In this document: piece after piece, positions 6,562-15,185 of the stretch
Numbering within the stretch: position 1 is the first letter of the stretch
Layout of the letters: each line of letters starts with the position of its first letter
Origin: Paenibacillus phytohabitans
Lineage (GTDB): Bacteria; Bacillota; Bacilli; Paenibacillales; Paenibacillaceae
Assembly (NCBI RefSeq): GCF_013141775.1
Contig: NZ_WHOB01000091.1
Location: forward strand, 20,679 to 84,678
Direction: 5' to 3'
DNA: 64,000 bases
Notes under the pieces: generated by a model
Told to the model about the DNA's origin: nothing
The model's database searches: none
Seen by the model: only the letters and a program-made list of their open reading frames with translations
Program-made: the position numbers and the translations under genes

Positions 6562-6999
6562 TTATCCGCGAAGTTCGTAAACTTCAGGTTTTTGTGCTGC
6601 ATGTGGATGTTCAGCGCCTGCATATACTTTGAGTCTCAGTTTCATGTGATCCCCTTGACGAGTCTTAGGAATCATGCCGTGAACTGCGAATTCAATCATA
6701 CGCTCAGGTTTGGTTTTGATCAGGTCTTCAGCAACAGTGACTTTCAAACCACCTGGGTGCATCGAGTGACGGTAGTATTTCTTGTTTTGCATTTTCTTAC
6801 CGGTCAGGTGAATCTTCTCAGCGTTGATAACAATTACGAAATCTCCAGTATCAACATGTGGAGTGAATTGCGGTTTGTGTTTGCCACGGATTAGAGCAGC
6901 GGCTTCGCTTGCCAAACGGCCAAGTGTTTTGCCTTCGGCATCAATGATGTGCCAATTGCGTTCAACTTCGTTCGGCTTCGCCATATAGGTGGTACGCAT
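6562..6999 (-). CDS. rplM: 50S ribosomal protein L13
   Basis: 145 residues, normal length. MRTTYMAKPNEVERNWHIID and the central KHKPQFTPHVDTGDFV are diagnostic of L13, an early-assembly protein bound to 23S rRNA. ATG 6999 follows AAGGAGGAAACATTC. The gene has its own promoter (7150-7178) and a leader with a hairpin that is a candidate L13 autoregulatory element, so this pair is transcribed independently of truA upstream. Confidence 0.98.
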   Translation of the reverse strand: MRTTYMAKPNEVERNWHIIDAEGKTLGRLASEAAALIRGKHKPQFTPHVDTGDFVIVINAEKIHLTGKKMQNKKYYRHSMHPGGLKVTVAEDLIKTKPERMIEFAVHGMIPKTRQGDHMKLRLKVYAGAEHPHAAQKPEVYELRG

Positions 7000-7105
7000 G
7001 AATGTTTCCTCCTTGTTCTCGTACGAAAATCATCTGTTTCGTATATCTTGTTTCTCATTGGATTACAATTATGTGAGTTAAGAAAAGCTTGTTTGTTGGC
7101 ATTTC

Positions 7106-7135
7106 CTTGATCGGGGCTGTGGGATAGCCATCAAG
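7106..7135 (-). promoter_or_regulatory. Candidate L13 leader hairpin
   Basis: In the rplM 5' leader the minus strand can fold CTTGAT-GGCT-ATCCCAC-AGCC-CCG-ATCAAG, a two-part stem with an asymmetric bulge. Firmicute rplM-rpsI operons are preceded by a conserved L13 leader (Rfam) that lets free L13 repress its own synthesis. Position and compact fold agree; the consensus sequence could not be compared here. Confidence 0.5.
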
Positions 7136-7149
7136 AAAACACAACTTTT

Positions 7150-7178
7150 ATATTACAGCATAAACATGACAAGTGCAA
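7150..7178 (-). promoter_or_regulatory. Promoter of rplM-rpsI
   Basis: Minus strand TTGCAC (7173-7178), 17-base spacer, TAATAT (7150-7155). Transcription would start near 7143, giving a leader of about 145 bases before rplM. Confidence 0.8.
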
Positions 7179-7232
7179 GTGATTTTTAACTTTTCAAACA
7201 CTATTTTTCATAGAAAATAATGTGCTGATCGT

Positions 7233-8012
7233 TTAGTTCTCATTCTCGTCATATTCTACACTCCAGAGTGCCAAACCCTTAGACACAGCCGTAGGTCCGG
7301 CCGCTGCGCGGTCACATGCCGCAAGAATTACAGGGATTCTATCCGCGCTGATCTTGCCTTGCCCCACTTGCATCAGCGTGCCCATAATAATGCGTACCAT
7401 ATGCTGCAGGAAGCCGCTGCCTGTAATATACGTATGGATAACACCCTGATCGGGAGACCCGGGCCGGCACATGCTGCGGTCCACCTCAAGACGTGCTTCA
7501 AATATCGTGCGTACATGCGAAGTCTTGGTAGACTTCCTGGACGCAAATGAAGTGTAATCATGGGTGCCCAGCAGCCCAGCCAACCCCTGCTCCATCGCCG
7601 GAATATCCAGCTTCATCGGATGATGATGCTGCCAGCGCCGCTGGAACGGGTCCGGGAACCGGTTGCCGTTAATCGTGTACCGGTAGGTTTTACGCTTCGC
7701 TCCTCTACGGGAATGGAAAGAGAGCGGAACCTCCCAGGCCTCGGTAACCACGATATCCTGCGGAAGCCTGGCGTTCAGAGCCAGACACCAGCGTTCCAGC
7801 GGGATCTGGGAAGAGGTTATGAAATTAAAAGGTTGGCCATAAGCGTGCACTCCTGCGTCTGTCCGTCCTGAGCCCGTTATCTTGAGCGTCTCACCGGTCA
7901 GATGAAGAATGGCATGCTCCAGCTTGTCCTGAATCGTATTGCCCTGAGGCTGGGTCTGAAAGCCATCATAATGGGTACCGTCATAATTGACTTTCATCAA
8001 TAGATTGCGCAT
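7233..8012 (-). CDS. truA: tRNA pseudouridine(38-40) synthase TruA
   Basis: 259 residues. The catalytic aspartate lies at residue 52 in GSGRTDAGVHAYGQ, the TruA signature. The N-terminal MRNLLMKVNYDGTHYDGFQ and central AKRKTYRY segment agree. The enzyme isomerises uridines 38-40 in the anticodon arm of many tRNAs. In Bacillus the ECF transporter genes (ecfA1, ecfA2, ecfT) stand between rplQ and truA; here truA follows the rplQ terminator directly. Start ATG 8012 after AGGAGAATGAA. Confidence 0.96.
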   Translation of the reverse strand: MRNLLMKVNYDGTHYDGFQTQPQGNTIQDKLEHAILHLTGETLKITGSGRTDAGVHAYGQPFNFITSSQIPLERWCLALNARLPQDIVVTEAWEVPLSFHSRRGAKRKTYRYTINGNRFPDPFQRRWQHHHPMKLDIPAMEQGLAGLLGTHDYTSFASRKSTKTSHVRTIFEARLEVDRSMCRPGSPDQGVIHTYITGSGFLQHMVRIIMGTLMQVGQGKISADRIPVILAACDRAAAGPTAVSKGLALWSVEYDENEN

Positions 8013-8050
8013 TTCATTCTCCTGTTAGTCCATAGGTTTTTCTGTTTCAT

Positions 8051-8075
8051 AAAAAAAGAGCCCCGGCGGGAGCTC
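8051..8075 (-). terminator. Terminator after rplQ
   Basis: Minus strand GAGCTCCC-GCC-GGGGCTC hairpin (one bulged base) followed by seven T. It ends the long S10-spc-alpha transcription unit. Confidence 0.85.
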
Positions 8076-8190
8076 CTTCTACTCTATACAAGGTGATTCC
8101 CGCGGTTATTTGCACGGCAGGGTCAAAATGCCCTGCAGTACAATAACGTTAAATACGTAATGCGTACATCCGGAAATCATGCTTGTGAAA

Positions 8191-8574
8191 CTACGCGCGG
8201 TCTACCAGTTCAAGATAAACCATAGGCGCAGCATCGCCACGGCGAGGTCCCAGCTTCAGGATACGAGTGTATCCGCCTGGACGCTCAGTGTAACGAGGAG
8301 CAATATCAGAGAACAATTTTTGGATTGCATCTTGTTCACCGTCTACAGTCTCACGACGAACAAATGCTGCTACTTGACGACGAGCATGAAGATCGCCCTT
8401 TTTCGCTTTTGTGATCAGTTTCTCAGCGATGGAACGAACTTCCTTCGCCTTGGCTTCTGTTGTCTGGATGCGTTCGTATAGGAACAGATCCGTTACCATA
8501 TCGCGGAATAGTGCTTTGCGCGCGCTGGAATCACGGCCCAATTTTTGGTATGCCATTTGTTTTCCCTCCTTCAC
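8191..8574 (-). CDS. rplQ: 50S ribosomal protein L17
   Basis: 127 residues. MAYQKLGRDSSARKALFRDM is the L17 N-terminus; real translation probably begins at that ATG (8556, after GAGGGAAAACAA), because the listed first residues MKEGKQ overlap the ribosome binding site. That gives 121 residues, nearer the 120 usual for Bacillus. L17 binds 23S rRNA near the exit tunnel. Last gene of the alpha operon, 23 bases after rpoA, then a terminator. Confidence 0.97.
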   Translation of the reverse strand: MKEGKQMAYQKLGRDSSARKALFRDMVTDLFLYERIQTTEAKAKEVRSIAEKLITKAKKGDLHARRQVAAFVRRETVDGEQDAIQKLFSDIAPRYTERPGGYTRILKLGPRRGDAAPMVYLELVDRA

Positions 8575-8597
8575 TCAAGTCTCAAGAAACCCTATAA

Positions 8598-9542
8598 CTA
8601 TTCTTCTGTACGGAGACCCAAACCAAGCTCCTCAAGCTTCTCTTGAACTTCTTCCAAAGATTTGCGGCCCAGGTTACGGACCTTCATCATATCTTCTTCA
8701 GTTTTCGTAGTCAGCTCTTGCACGGTATTAATACCGGCACGTTTGAGGCAGTTGTAGGAACGGACAGAAAGATCTAGCTCTTCGATGGTCATCTCGAGTA
8801 CTTTTTCTTTTTTGTCTTCTTCTTTTTCAACCATAATTTCGGCGTCTTTCGCTTCGTCCGTAAGACCTACGAACAGAACGAGGTGCTCGTTCAAAATTTT
8901 GGCTCCAAGACTAACGGCTTCTTCCGGTCTGATACTGCCATCCGTCCAAATTTCAAGCGTCAATTTGTCGTAGTTAGTCACTTGACCAACACGGGTATTA
9001 TCAATACCATAATTCACGCGGGAAATAGGAGTGTAGATGGAGTCAACTGGAATAACACCGATTGGCTGATCGTCGCGTTTGTTCCGGTCCGCTTGGACGT
9101 AGCCGCGACCACGGCCTGCAAAAATGCGCATGTGTAGTCTCGCTCCAGGTCCCAGCGTTGCAATATGAAGATCCGGGTTCAGGATCTCAACATCGCTATC
9201 CGCACGAATATCACCTGCGGTAACGATGCCTTCTCCTTCAGCATCAATCTCGAACACTTTCTCTTCATCCGAATGAATCTTCAGAGACAGAGCTTTAAGG
9301 TTCAGGATGATTTCCGTCACATCTTCCATTACGCCGGGAACGGTCGAGAACTCATGCAGAACGCCGTCAATTTGGACCGAAGTCACTGCGGCTCCCGGAA
9401 GGGAGGAAAGCAAGATCCGGCGAAGCGAATTCCCCAGAGTCGTGCCATATCCACGTTCCAGCGGTTCAATTACGAATTTCCCATAGGTTCCATCATCATT
9501 GGCTTCTACGGTCTCAATCTTCGGCTTTTCGATTTCTATCAC
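8598..9542 (-). CDS. rpoA: RNA polymerase alpha subunit
   Basis: 314 residues, matching the Bacillus protein. The N-terminal assembly domain (about 1-228) contains FVIEPLERGYGTTLGNSLRR, the dimerisation and beta-contact motif. A charged linker (EKEEDKKEK, about 237-245) joins the C-terminal domain (250-314) with LDLSVRSYNCLKRAGINTV, the helix-hairpin-helix that binds UP elements and activators such as FNR and CRP. The start is GTG 9542 after GAAGGAGGGG. A promoter with an extended -10 lies in the 131-base gap before it. Confidence 0.98.
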   Translation of the reverse strand: MIEIEKPKIETVEANDDGTYGKFVIEPLERGYGTTLGNSLRRILLSSLPGAAVTSVQIDGVLHEFSTVPGVMEDVTEIILNLKALSLKIHSDEEKVFEIDAEGEGIVTAGDIRADSDVEILNPDLHIATLGPGARLHMRIFAGRGRGYVQADRNKRDDQPIGVIPVDSIYTPISRVNYGIDNTRVGQVTNYDKLTLEIWTDGSIRPEEAVSLGAKILNEHLVLFVGLTDEAKDAEIMVEKEEDKKEKVLEMTIEELDLSVRSYNCLKRAGINTVQELTTKTEEDMMKVRNLGRKSLEEVQEKLEELGLGLRTEE

Positions 9543-9644
9543 GAGTGTACCCCTCCTTCAAACGTCGCTCCTATATGAAACAGTCACCCCATCAGGTGTA
9601 TCATGTAGTATGCCTAAACACCTATTATTAGCAGATGCGTCAGA

Positions 9645-9653
9645 ATTATACCA
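9645..9653 (-). promoter_or_regulatory. Possible internal promoter of rpoA-rplQ
   Basis: Extended -10 TGGTATAAT on the minus strand about 100 bases before rpoA; there is no good -35. It would allow separate expression of rpoA and rplQ. Confidence 0.45.
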
Positions 9654-9673
9654 CAATCACAATTCTGATTTTA

Positions 9674-10069
9674 CTAAACGCGGCGACGCTTCGGCGGACG
9701 GCATCCATTGTGAGGAACCGGAGTAACGTCTTTAATGAGGTTTACTTCAAGGCCAGCGGCCTGAAGGGAACGGATGGCTGCTTCGCGGCCCGCGCCCGGT
9801 CCTTTAACCATAACTTCAACGGACTTCATGCCGTGTTCCATAGCTGCTTTAGCAGCAGATTCGGCTGCCATTTGCGCTGCAAATGGAGTCGATTTACGGG
9901 AACCTTTAAATCCTTGACCGCCGGAGCTTGCCCAGGAAATTGCATTTCCGTGAGGGTCCGTGATCGTAACGATAGTGTTATTGAACGTGGAACGGATATG
10001 TGCCACGCCAGACTCGATATTTTTCCGGTCGCGACGTTTCGTACGTACGACTTTTTTCGGTTTAGCCAT
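9674..10069 (-). CDS. rpsK: 30S ribosomal protein S11
   Basis: 131 residues. RSTFNNTIVTITDPHGNAIS and the C-terminal DVTPVPHNGCRPPKRRRV are S11 hallmarks; it forms part of the platform of the small subunit near the Shine-Dalgarno helix. It lies 19 bases after rpsM in the alpha operon with a GAGGTG site. Confidence 0.98.
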   Translation of the reverse strand: MAKPKKVVRTKRRDRKNIESGVAHIRSTFNNTIVTITDPHGNAISWASSGGQGFKGSRKSTPFAAQMAAESAAKAAMEHGMKSVEVMVKGPGAGREAAIRSLQAAGLEVNLIKDVTPVPHNGCRPPKRRRV

Positions 10070-10088
10070 TGTCTCTTATCACCTCTTC

Positions 10089-10457
10089 TTATTTCTTTTT
10101 GTTTGCTACCGTACGACGCGGGCCTTTACGGGTACGGGCATTTGTTTTGGTACGTTGACCGCGAACAGGCAATCCACGACGGTGACGAACACCGCGGTAA
10201 CAGCCGATCTCAGTAAGACGTTTAATATTCAAGGAAATTTCACGACGAAGGTCACCTTCAACCTTAACCTGCTTGTCGATCGTTTCACGCAGTTTGCTGA
10301 CTTCATCTTCCGTCAAATCACGGACACGTGTGTTAACGTCAATGCCTGTTTCATTAAGAATTTTCTGGGAAGTCGTTTTACCGATTCCGAAAATATAAGT
10401 CAAGGCGATCTCAACGCGCTTATCACGTGGCAAATCCACTCCAGCTATACGAGCCAT
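10089..10457 (-). CDS. rpsM: 30S ribosomal protein S13
   Basis: 122 residues. MARIAGVDLPRDKRVEIALT and GLPVRGQRTKTNART are diagnostic. S13 sits in the 30S head and bridges to L5 and the P-site tRNA; the lysine-rich end (RTVANKKK) reaches the tRNA. It follows rpmJ. Confidence 0.98.
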   Translation of the reverse strand: MARIAGVDLPRDKRVEIALTYIFGIGKTTSQKILNETGIDVNTRVRDLTEDEVSKLRETIDKQVKVEGDLRREISLNIKRLTEIGCYRGVRHRRGLPVRGQRTKTNARTRKGPRRTVANKKK

Positions 10458-10476
10458 TTTACGCTACACCCCCTTC

Positions 10477-10590
10477 TTAACCTTGTTTTTGTTTGTGTTT
10501 CGGATTTTCGCAAATTACCATAACAGTCCCTTTGCGGCGGATGACTTTGCATTTTTCGCAAATGGGCTTTACAGAAGGTCTTACCTTCAT
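10477..10590 (-). CDS. rpmJ: 50S ribosomal protein L36
   Basis: 37 residues, a gene short enough to be missed by ORF finders. ATG 10590 follows GAGGAGG; translation begins MKVRPSVKPICEKCKVIRRK and ends HKQKQG. The zinc ribbon ligands are Cys11, Cys14, Cys27 and His32, so this is the zinc-containing form of L36. It lies between infA and rpsM, its normal place. Confidence 0.96.
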   Translation of the reverse strand: MKVRPSVKPICEKCKVIRRKGTVMVICENPKHKQKQG

Positions 10591-10643
10591 GTTAATTACC
10601 TCCTCAAAGTTTTGCGAAGCAAAACTTTTGTTGTAGTTCCCAT

Positions 10644-10859
10644 CTATTTACGGTAAGTTATACGGCCTTTTGATAAATCATAAGGCGATAACTGCACGAC
10701 CACTTTGTCTCCGGTTAGGATACGGATAAAGTGCATCCGCAATTTCCCGGACACATGGGCAAGTATTTGATGACCGTTCTCAAGCTCAACCTTAAACGTT
10801 GCGTTAGGCAACGGCTCAATGACCGTTCCTTCTACCTCAATGACATCTTCCTTAGCCAC
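10644..10859 (-). CDS. infA: Translation initiation factor IF-1
   Basis: 71 residues, one OB-fold domain: MAKEDVIEVEGTVIEPLPN, then HQILAHVSGKLRMHFIRIL and the C-terminal YDLSKGRITYRK. It occupies the A site during initiation and helps IF-2 and IF-3. It begins two bases after the stop of the KOW-domain gene, so the two are probably translationally coupled. Confidence 0.98.
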   Translation of the reverse strand: MAKEDVIEVEGTVIEPLPNATFKVELENGHQILAHVSGKLRMHFIRILTGDKVVVQLSPYDLSKGRITYRK

Positions 10860-10861
10860 AG

Positions 10862-11170
10862 TTAGTCTCCTTTCTCATTAGCACTTTTTCCAGCTGGTTC
10901 CCCATACTTCATCACTGCGAACCGCAGCTTTCCGTTGGTTACCCGGCCGGTTTCTTCCAAACTATCTACAATCTCACTGCTGATGAAGGGTATGAGCTCC
11001 AAGTGCTGAATATTCTTCTTCTTTGGACTATCAAACTTGCGTTTGTCCCCGTCAGCAATATATACAAATCTGCTATCAACAACTGCGATAACAACGGCAG
11101 CCTCTCCGGCATCCTTGCCTTTGAGAATTCTCACGATTTGACCAATCTGCGGGCTGCTCCCAGTATTCAC
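10862..11170 (-). CDS. KOW-domain (L14e-like) RNA-binding protein
   Basis: 102 residues. The N-terminal 50 residues form a KOW-type SH3 barrel (IGQIVRILKGKDAGEAAVVI, then FVYIADGDKRKFDSPKKKN), resembling eukaryotic L14e/L6e; the rest is low in recognisable motifs. A gene of this type stands between map and infA in Bacillus and relatives (ybzG in B. subtilis). Role unknown, probably ribosome-linked by context. Start is GTG 11170 with AGGTGAT upstream, overlapping the region just after the map stop. Confidence 0.8.
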   Translation of the reverse strand: MNTGSSPQIGQIVRILKGKDAGEAAVVIAVVDSRFVYIADGDKRKFDSPKKKNIQHLELIPFISSEIVDSLEETGRVTNGKLRFAVMKYGEPAGKSANEKGD

Positions 11171-11181
11171 GTGAAGATCAC

Positions 11182-11934
11182 CTACGCATTCAGTTTTGTG
11201 AAAATCTCCATGCCGTCCGGTGTAACTGCTACTGTATGCTCAAAGTGAGCGCATAGTGAACCGTCTACCGTAACGACCGTCCAGTTATCTTCCAGCGTTC
11301 TGACATATCTGTCCCCGGCGTTAACCATCGGCTCAATCGCGAGTACCATACCCGGCTTCAGACGTGGTCCGCGGTCCGCTATGCCATAGTTCGGAATTTG
11401 CGGTTCTTCATGCAGTTCTGCCCCAATGCCATGACCAACATACTCGCGGACAACGGAGAAGCCGGCGTCCTCGATGTACTGCTGGATTGCATGGGAGATT
11501 GTAAACAAGCGCACATCCGGTTTGACTAACGCCAGTCCTGCGTACAAGGAGCCTTCCGTGACGTCCAGCAGACGCTGAGCCTCAACAGAAATGCTGCCCA
11601 CCCCGTAGGTCCAGGCGGAATCACCGTGATAACCGCGGTACTCTGCACCGATATCCAGCGTAACAATATCGCCTTCTACCAGTTTGCGTTTACCTGGAAA
11701 TCCATGCACCAATTGTTCGTTGACTGAAGCGCAAATGCTGGCAGGAAAACCGTTGTAACCTTTGAAAGACGGCACAGCACCTTGACTGCGGATGTATTGA
11801 TCGGCGATTCTGTCGAGTTCTCCAGTTGTAATACCAGGCTCTATAGCCTCAGCAATACGACGGTGACTCTCGGCAACAATTCGTCCAGCTTCCCTCATAA
11901 AGGCAAGTTCCTGTTCGGATTTACAAATGATCAT
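11182..11934 (-). CDS. map: Methionine aminopeptidase, type I
   Basis: 250 residues from ATG 11934, chosen because MIICKSEQELAFMREAGRIV is the standard start and GGGG precedes it; a longer reading runs into adk. Metal ligands are recognisable in DIGAEYRGYHGDS (two Asp), YVGHGIG (His), LAIEPMV (Glu) and FEHTVAVT (Glu). The enzyme removes the initiator methionine from nascent proteins. It starts four bases after the adk stop. Confidence 0.97.
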   Translation of the reverse strand: MIICKSEQELAFMREAGRIVAESHRRIAEAIEPGITTGELDRIADQYIRSQGAVPSFKGYNGFPASICASVNEQLVHGFPGKRKLVEGDIVTLDIGAEYRGYHGDSAWTYGVGSISVEAQRLLDVTEGSLYAGLALVKPDVRLFTISHAIQQYIEDAGFSVVREYVGHGIGAELHEEPQIPNYGIADRGPRLKPGMVLAIEPMVNAGDRYVRTLEDNWTVVTVDGSLCAHFEHTVAVTPDGMEIFTKLNA

Positions 11935-11938
11935 TACA

Positions 11939-12583
11939 TTAACCCCGCAATAAAGACACGATTTCGGAAGAAACGACATTGATTTCGTTTTCTCCGTTTA
12001 CCTGACGCAAAAGACCTTTATCGTCATAAAATGCAAGCAGCGGCGCTGTTTTGTTATCATACTCATCCAGACGCTTGCCTACACTCTCTTCGTTGTCATC
12101 CGGACGCTGATACAATTCACCGCCATCAATGTCGCAGATGCCATCTTGCTTCGGCGGGTTGAAAATTAAATGGTAGGATGTTCCGCAAGTGCTGCAGATC
12201 CGGCGTCCTGTAAGGCGCGCCATCAGCAGTCCGCGGTCCACATTCAAGTTGATTACGTGATCTAGTGAAGTGCCGAGGCGGCTAAGGATTTCTCCCAGCG
12301 CTTCCGCTTGCGAAAGGGTTCTTGGAAAGCCATCCAATAAAAAACCTTTTTCGCAATCGGACTGCTGCAGCCGTTCTTCAACGATTCCAATAGTCACATC
12401 ATCAGGTACAAGCAAGCCTTGTTCCGTGTAAGATTTAGCTTTCAGCCCGATTGGAGTTCCCTGCTTGATCGCCAAGCGGAAAGCATCTCCAGTCGAAATA
12501 TGCGGAATACCAAGTTCCTTCACTACTACAGCGGCTTGTGTTCCCTTGCCTGCCCCAGGAGGGCCCATGAATAAAATGTTCAC
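11939..12583 (-). CDS. adk: Adenylate kinase, zinc-containing LID form
   Basis: 214 residues starting at GTG 12583 (MNILFMGPPGAGKGT), with GGGGGGAGAAG upstream; an earlier reading adds twelve residues without support. P-loop at residues 7-15. The LID domain carries Cys130, Cys133, Cys150 and Asp153, the C-C-C-D zinc site of Gram-positive adenylate kinases. It interconverts ATP + AMP and two ADP. Lies between secY and map as in all Bacillales. Confidence 0.97.
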   Translation of the reverse strand: MNILFMGPPGAGKGTQAAVVVKELGIPHISTGDAFRLAIKQGTPIGLKAKSYTEQGLLVPDDVTIGIVEERLQQSDCEKGFLLDGFPRTLSQAEALGEILSRLGTSLDHVINLNVDRGLLMARLTGRRICSTCGTSYHLIFNPPKQDGICDIDGGELYQRPDDNEESVGKRLDEYDNKTAPLLAFYDDKGLLRQVNGENEINVVSSEIVSLLRG

Positions 12584-12681
12584 GATTCTCTTCTCCCCCC
12601 AAAAGTTCGCCACCAAGCAAGAAACAGCACAATAGGTACCGGGAAGTTTAAAACCCTAGGTACTTCACCGGAACCTATCGC

Positions 12682-13980
12682 CTATTTATTGATGAAGCCT
12701 TTGTAATGGCGTTTGATCAATTGGCTCTCGATCTGCTTCATAGTATCCAATGCCACACCGATTACGATCAGGAGAGCAGTACCGCCGATCTGTACTTGCT
12801 TCGGCAGACCGGATAGTGAACCAAACAATACTGGCAGCACAGAAATGAGTGATAGGAACAACGCACCGGACATAGTCAGACGCGACATTACTCTAGTCAA
12901 ATATTTCTCTGTAGCCTTGCCTGGACGAATCCCCGGAATGTATCCGCCATTCTTTTTCATATTATCAGCCATTTGCTGCGGATTCATCTGGACAAACGTA
13001 TAGAAGAACGTAAATCCAATGATCATGATTACATAAAGAACCATGCCGAGCGGCTTCGTATGATCCAGATTCTGCGAAACCCATTTGGCCCAAGCGAGAT
13101 GTGGCCAGATACTTGCGATAACGATCGGGAATTGAAGCAGTGAAACGGCGAAGATAACCGGAATTACACCAGCCGCATTAATTTTAAGCGGAATGTGCGT
13201 ATTCTGTCCACCGTACATTTTGTTACCGACTACGCGTTTGGCATATTGTACAGGGATCTTACGGATACCTTGTTGAACAAAGATAACCCCGACAATAATC
13301 GCAACAACCACAATCAGTACAATAACGACTTTAAGAATATTCAGGAACATCTGATCCGGCTGAATAAAGCTTGATTGAGCCGTAGTAGTGATATATCCCG
13401 GAAAGGCGGCGACGATTCCCGCAAAAATTAGGATGGAAATCCCGTTTCCTATACCCTTTTCAGTGATCTGCTCACCTAACCACATCAGGAACGATGTACC
13501 CGCCGTCAGTATGATCGCAATGAGCAGGTAATCCGCAAAGGTTGCATTTGGAATCATCTCAGTGCCATAAATCCGGTTAAACCCGATAGATGTGGCAAAC
13601 GCTTGAATCAAACCTAGCACTACAGTGCCGTAACGCGTAATTTGCGCCAGTTGTTTTTTCCCGTGCTCCCCTTGCTTAGCCCATTCGGCAAACTTAGGGA
13701 TAACATCCATCGAGAGCAATTGCACTATGATGGATGCTGTAATGTACGGGTAAATACTGATCGCAAAAATCGAGAAGTTTTTGAGCGCTCCGCCCGAGAA
13801 GGTGTTCAAAAGACCCATCAAAGCGTCTCCGCCCTGATTTGTTGATTCCAGTACTTCTTTGTTCACACCGGGAACCGGTACAAACGAACCGATGCGGTAA
13901 ATGATCAGAACGAACAGGGTGAACAGGATCTTTTTGCGCAAATCTTCAACATGCCATATATTCTTAAGCGTCTTGAACAT
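12682..13980 (-). CDS. secY: Protein translocase subunit SecY
   Basis: 432 residues with ten membrane segments, the first at about residues 18-38 (ILFTLFVLIIYRIGSFVPVP). PFVPVPGVN-type loop and the C-terminal QIGGTALLIVIGVALDTMKQ are SecY signatures. It forms the protein-conducting channel with SecE (encoded at 43.4 kb) and SecG. The start ATG overlaps the TAA of rplO by one base (TAATG). Confidence 0.98.
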   Translation of the reverse strand: MFKTLKNIWHVEDLRKKILFTLFVLIIYRIGSFVPVPGVNKEVLESTNQGGDALMGLLNTFSGGALKNFSIFAISIYPYITASIIVQLLSMDVIPKFAEWAKQGEHGKKQLAQITRYGTVVLGLIQAFATSIGFNRIYGTEMIPNATFADYLLIAIILTAGTSFLMWLGEQITEKGIGNGISILIFAGIVAAFPGYITTTAQSSFIQPDQMFLNILKVVIVLIVVVAIIVGVIFVQQGIRKIPVQYAKRVVGNKMYGGQNTHIPLKINAAGVIPVIFAVSLLQFPIVIASIWPHLAWAKWVSQNLDHTKPLGMVLYVIMIIGFTFFYTFVQMNPQQMADNMKKNGGYIPGIRPGKATEKYLTRVMSRLTMSGALFLSLISVLPVLFGSLSGLPKQVQIGGTALLIVIGVALDTMKQIESQLIKRHYKGFINK

Positions 13981-14420
13981 TAGATCACCTCGGTTTTACC
14001 GCCGGCAGCTTCGATTTTCTCTACCGCAGATTGAGAGAACTTATTTGCTTGTACAGTCAATTTAACAGCCAGTTCGCCATTGCCGAGAATCTTAATGCCG
14101 CTCTTAGTGTTGCTGACAACACCAGTTTCAAGCAACAGTTGTGGAGTCACTTCTGTTCCTTCAGCAAAGCTATTCAGATCTTCCAGGTTCACAATCGCGT
14201 ACTCTTTACGGGTAGGATTGATGAAACCACGTTTAGGCAGACGACGATAGAGTGGATTTTGTCCACCCTCGAAGCCTGGACGCACACCACCGCCGGAACG
14301 GGAGTTTTGACCTTTGTGACCGCGGCCCGAAGTTTTACCGTTCCCGCTACTTGGACCACGACCAACGCGGTTGCGTTCTTTGCGTGAACCAGGAGCTGGA
14401 GCAAGTTCATGTAACTTCAT
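13980..14420 (-). CDS. rplO: 50S ribosomal protein L15
   Basis: 146 residues from ATG 14420 (MKLHELAPAPGSRKERNRVG), after AAGGAGGTGCAAACG; a GTG nine bases earlier lies inside the ribosome binding site. The glycine- and arginine-rich N-terminal tail (about 10-60) threads into 23S rRNA. Overlaps secY by one base. Confidence 0.97.
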   Translation of the reverse strand: MKLHELAPAPGSRKERNRVGRGPSSGNGKTSGRGHKGQNSRSGGGVRPGFEGGQNPLYRRLPKRGFINPTRKEYAIVNLEDLNSFAEGTEVTPQLLLETGVVSNTKSGIKILGNGELAVKLTVQANKFSQSAVEKIEAAGGKTEVI

Positions 14421-14460
14421 CGTTTGCACCTCCTTATGTTTGTTAATTTATGCGAGGCAA

Positions 14461-14646
14461 TTAGCCTTCAATTTCAGTAACGGATAGCAAGTGACTCACT
14501 TTGTTGATCATTCCGCGAATTGCAGGAGTATCGTTGTGAACCACGGACGAGTTGGTTTTGCGCAGGCCGAGCGTCTTAACAGTAACACGTTGTGTTTCTG
14601 GACGTCCGATCACACTGCGTACGAGGGTAATTTGCAACTTTGCCAT
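14461..14646 (-). CDS. rpmD: 50S ribosomal protein L30
   Basis: 61 residues: MAKLQITLVRSVIGRPETQR and LRKTNSSVVHNDTPAIRGMI are typical. A small large-subunit protein of the spc operon between rpsE and rplO, with AAGGAGGGGAACGTCA before the ATG. Confidence 0.97.
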   Translation of the reverse strand: MAKLQITLVRSVIGRPETQRVTVKTLGLRKTNSSVVHNDTPAIRGMINKVSHLLSVTEIEG

Positions 14647-14660
14647 TGACGTTCCCCTCC

Positions 14661-15158
14661 TTAACCGCGTAATTCTTCGACAGATTTGCCGCGAAGCTTC
14701 GCGACCTCTTCAATGCGTTTCAGACGGGAAAGTCCCTCTAAAGTAGCATTGACCATGTTCATGGAATTCGAAGAACCCAAAGATTTTGTCAAGATGTCGC
14801 CAACGCCTGCCAATTCAAGTACCGCACGAACTGGACCACCAGCGATAACGCCGGTACCTTCGGATGCTGGTTTCAGCAGAACGCGTCCTGCGCCGAAATG
14901 CCCAGTAACCAAGTGAGGAATCGAAGTTCCTACGATTGGAATGTGGATCAGGTTTTTCTTGGCGTCTTCAATGCCTTTACGGATGGCATCCGGAACTTCG
15001 CCGGCTTTACCGATACCCGCACCGACATAGCCGTTGCCGTCGCCCACAACAACAAGTGCGCTAAAGCTGAAACGGCGTCCGCCTTTTACAACTTTTGCAA
15101 CACGGTTAATGTGCACAACTCTTTCTGTCAGTTCTAAACTGTTCGGATCTACACGCAA
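14661..15158 (-). CDS. rpsE: 30S ribosomal protein S5
   Basis: 165 residues. The N-terminal double-stranded RNA-binding part has VVHINRVAKVVKGGRRFSFS, and the C-terminal part VGTSIPHLVTGHFGAGRVLL. S5 helps mRNA unwinding at the entry site and decoding accuracy. The ATG at 15158 follows AAAAGGAGGTTAACGACTTGCGT only at distance, so the GTG at 15155-15157 region or ATG cannot be fully decided; the reading frame is certain. Confidence 0.96.
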   Translation of the reverse strand: MRVDPNSLELTERVVHINRVAKVVKGGRRFSFSALVVVGDGNGYVGAGIGKAGEVPDAIRKGIEDAKKNLIHIPIVGTSIPHLVTGHFGAGRVLLKPASEGTGVIAGGPVRAVLELAGVGDILTKSLGSSNSMNMVNATLEGLSRLKRIEEVAKLRGKSVEELRG

Positions 15159-15185
15159 GTCGTTAACCTCCTTTTAAGAAATATT

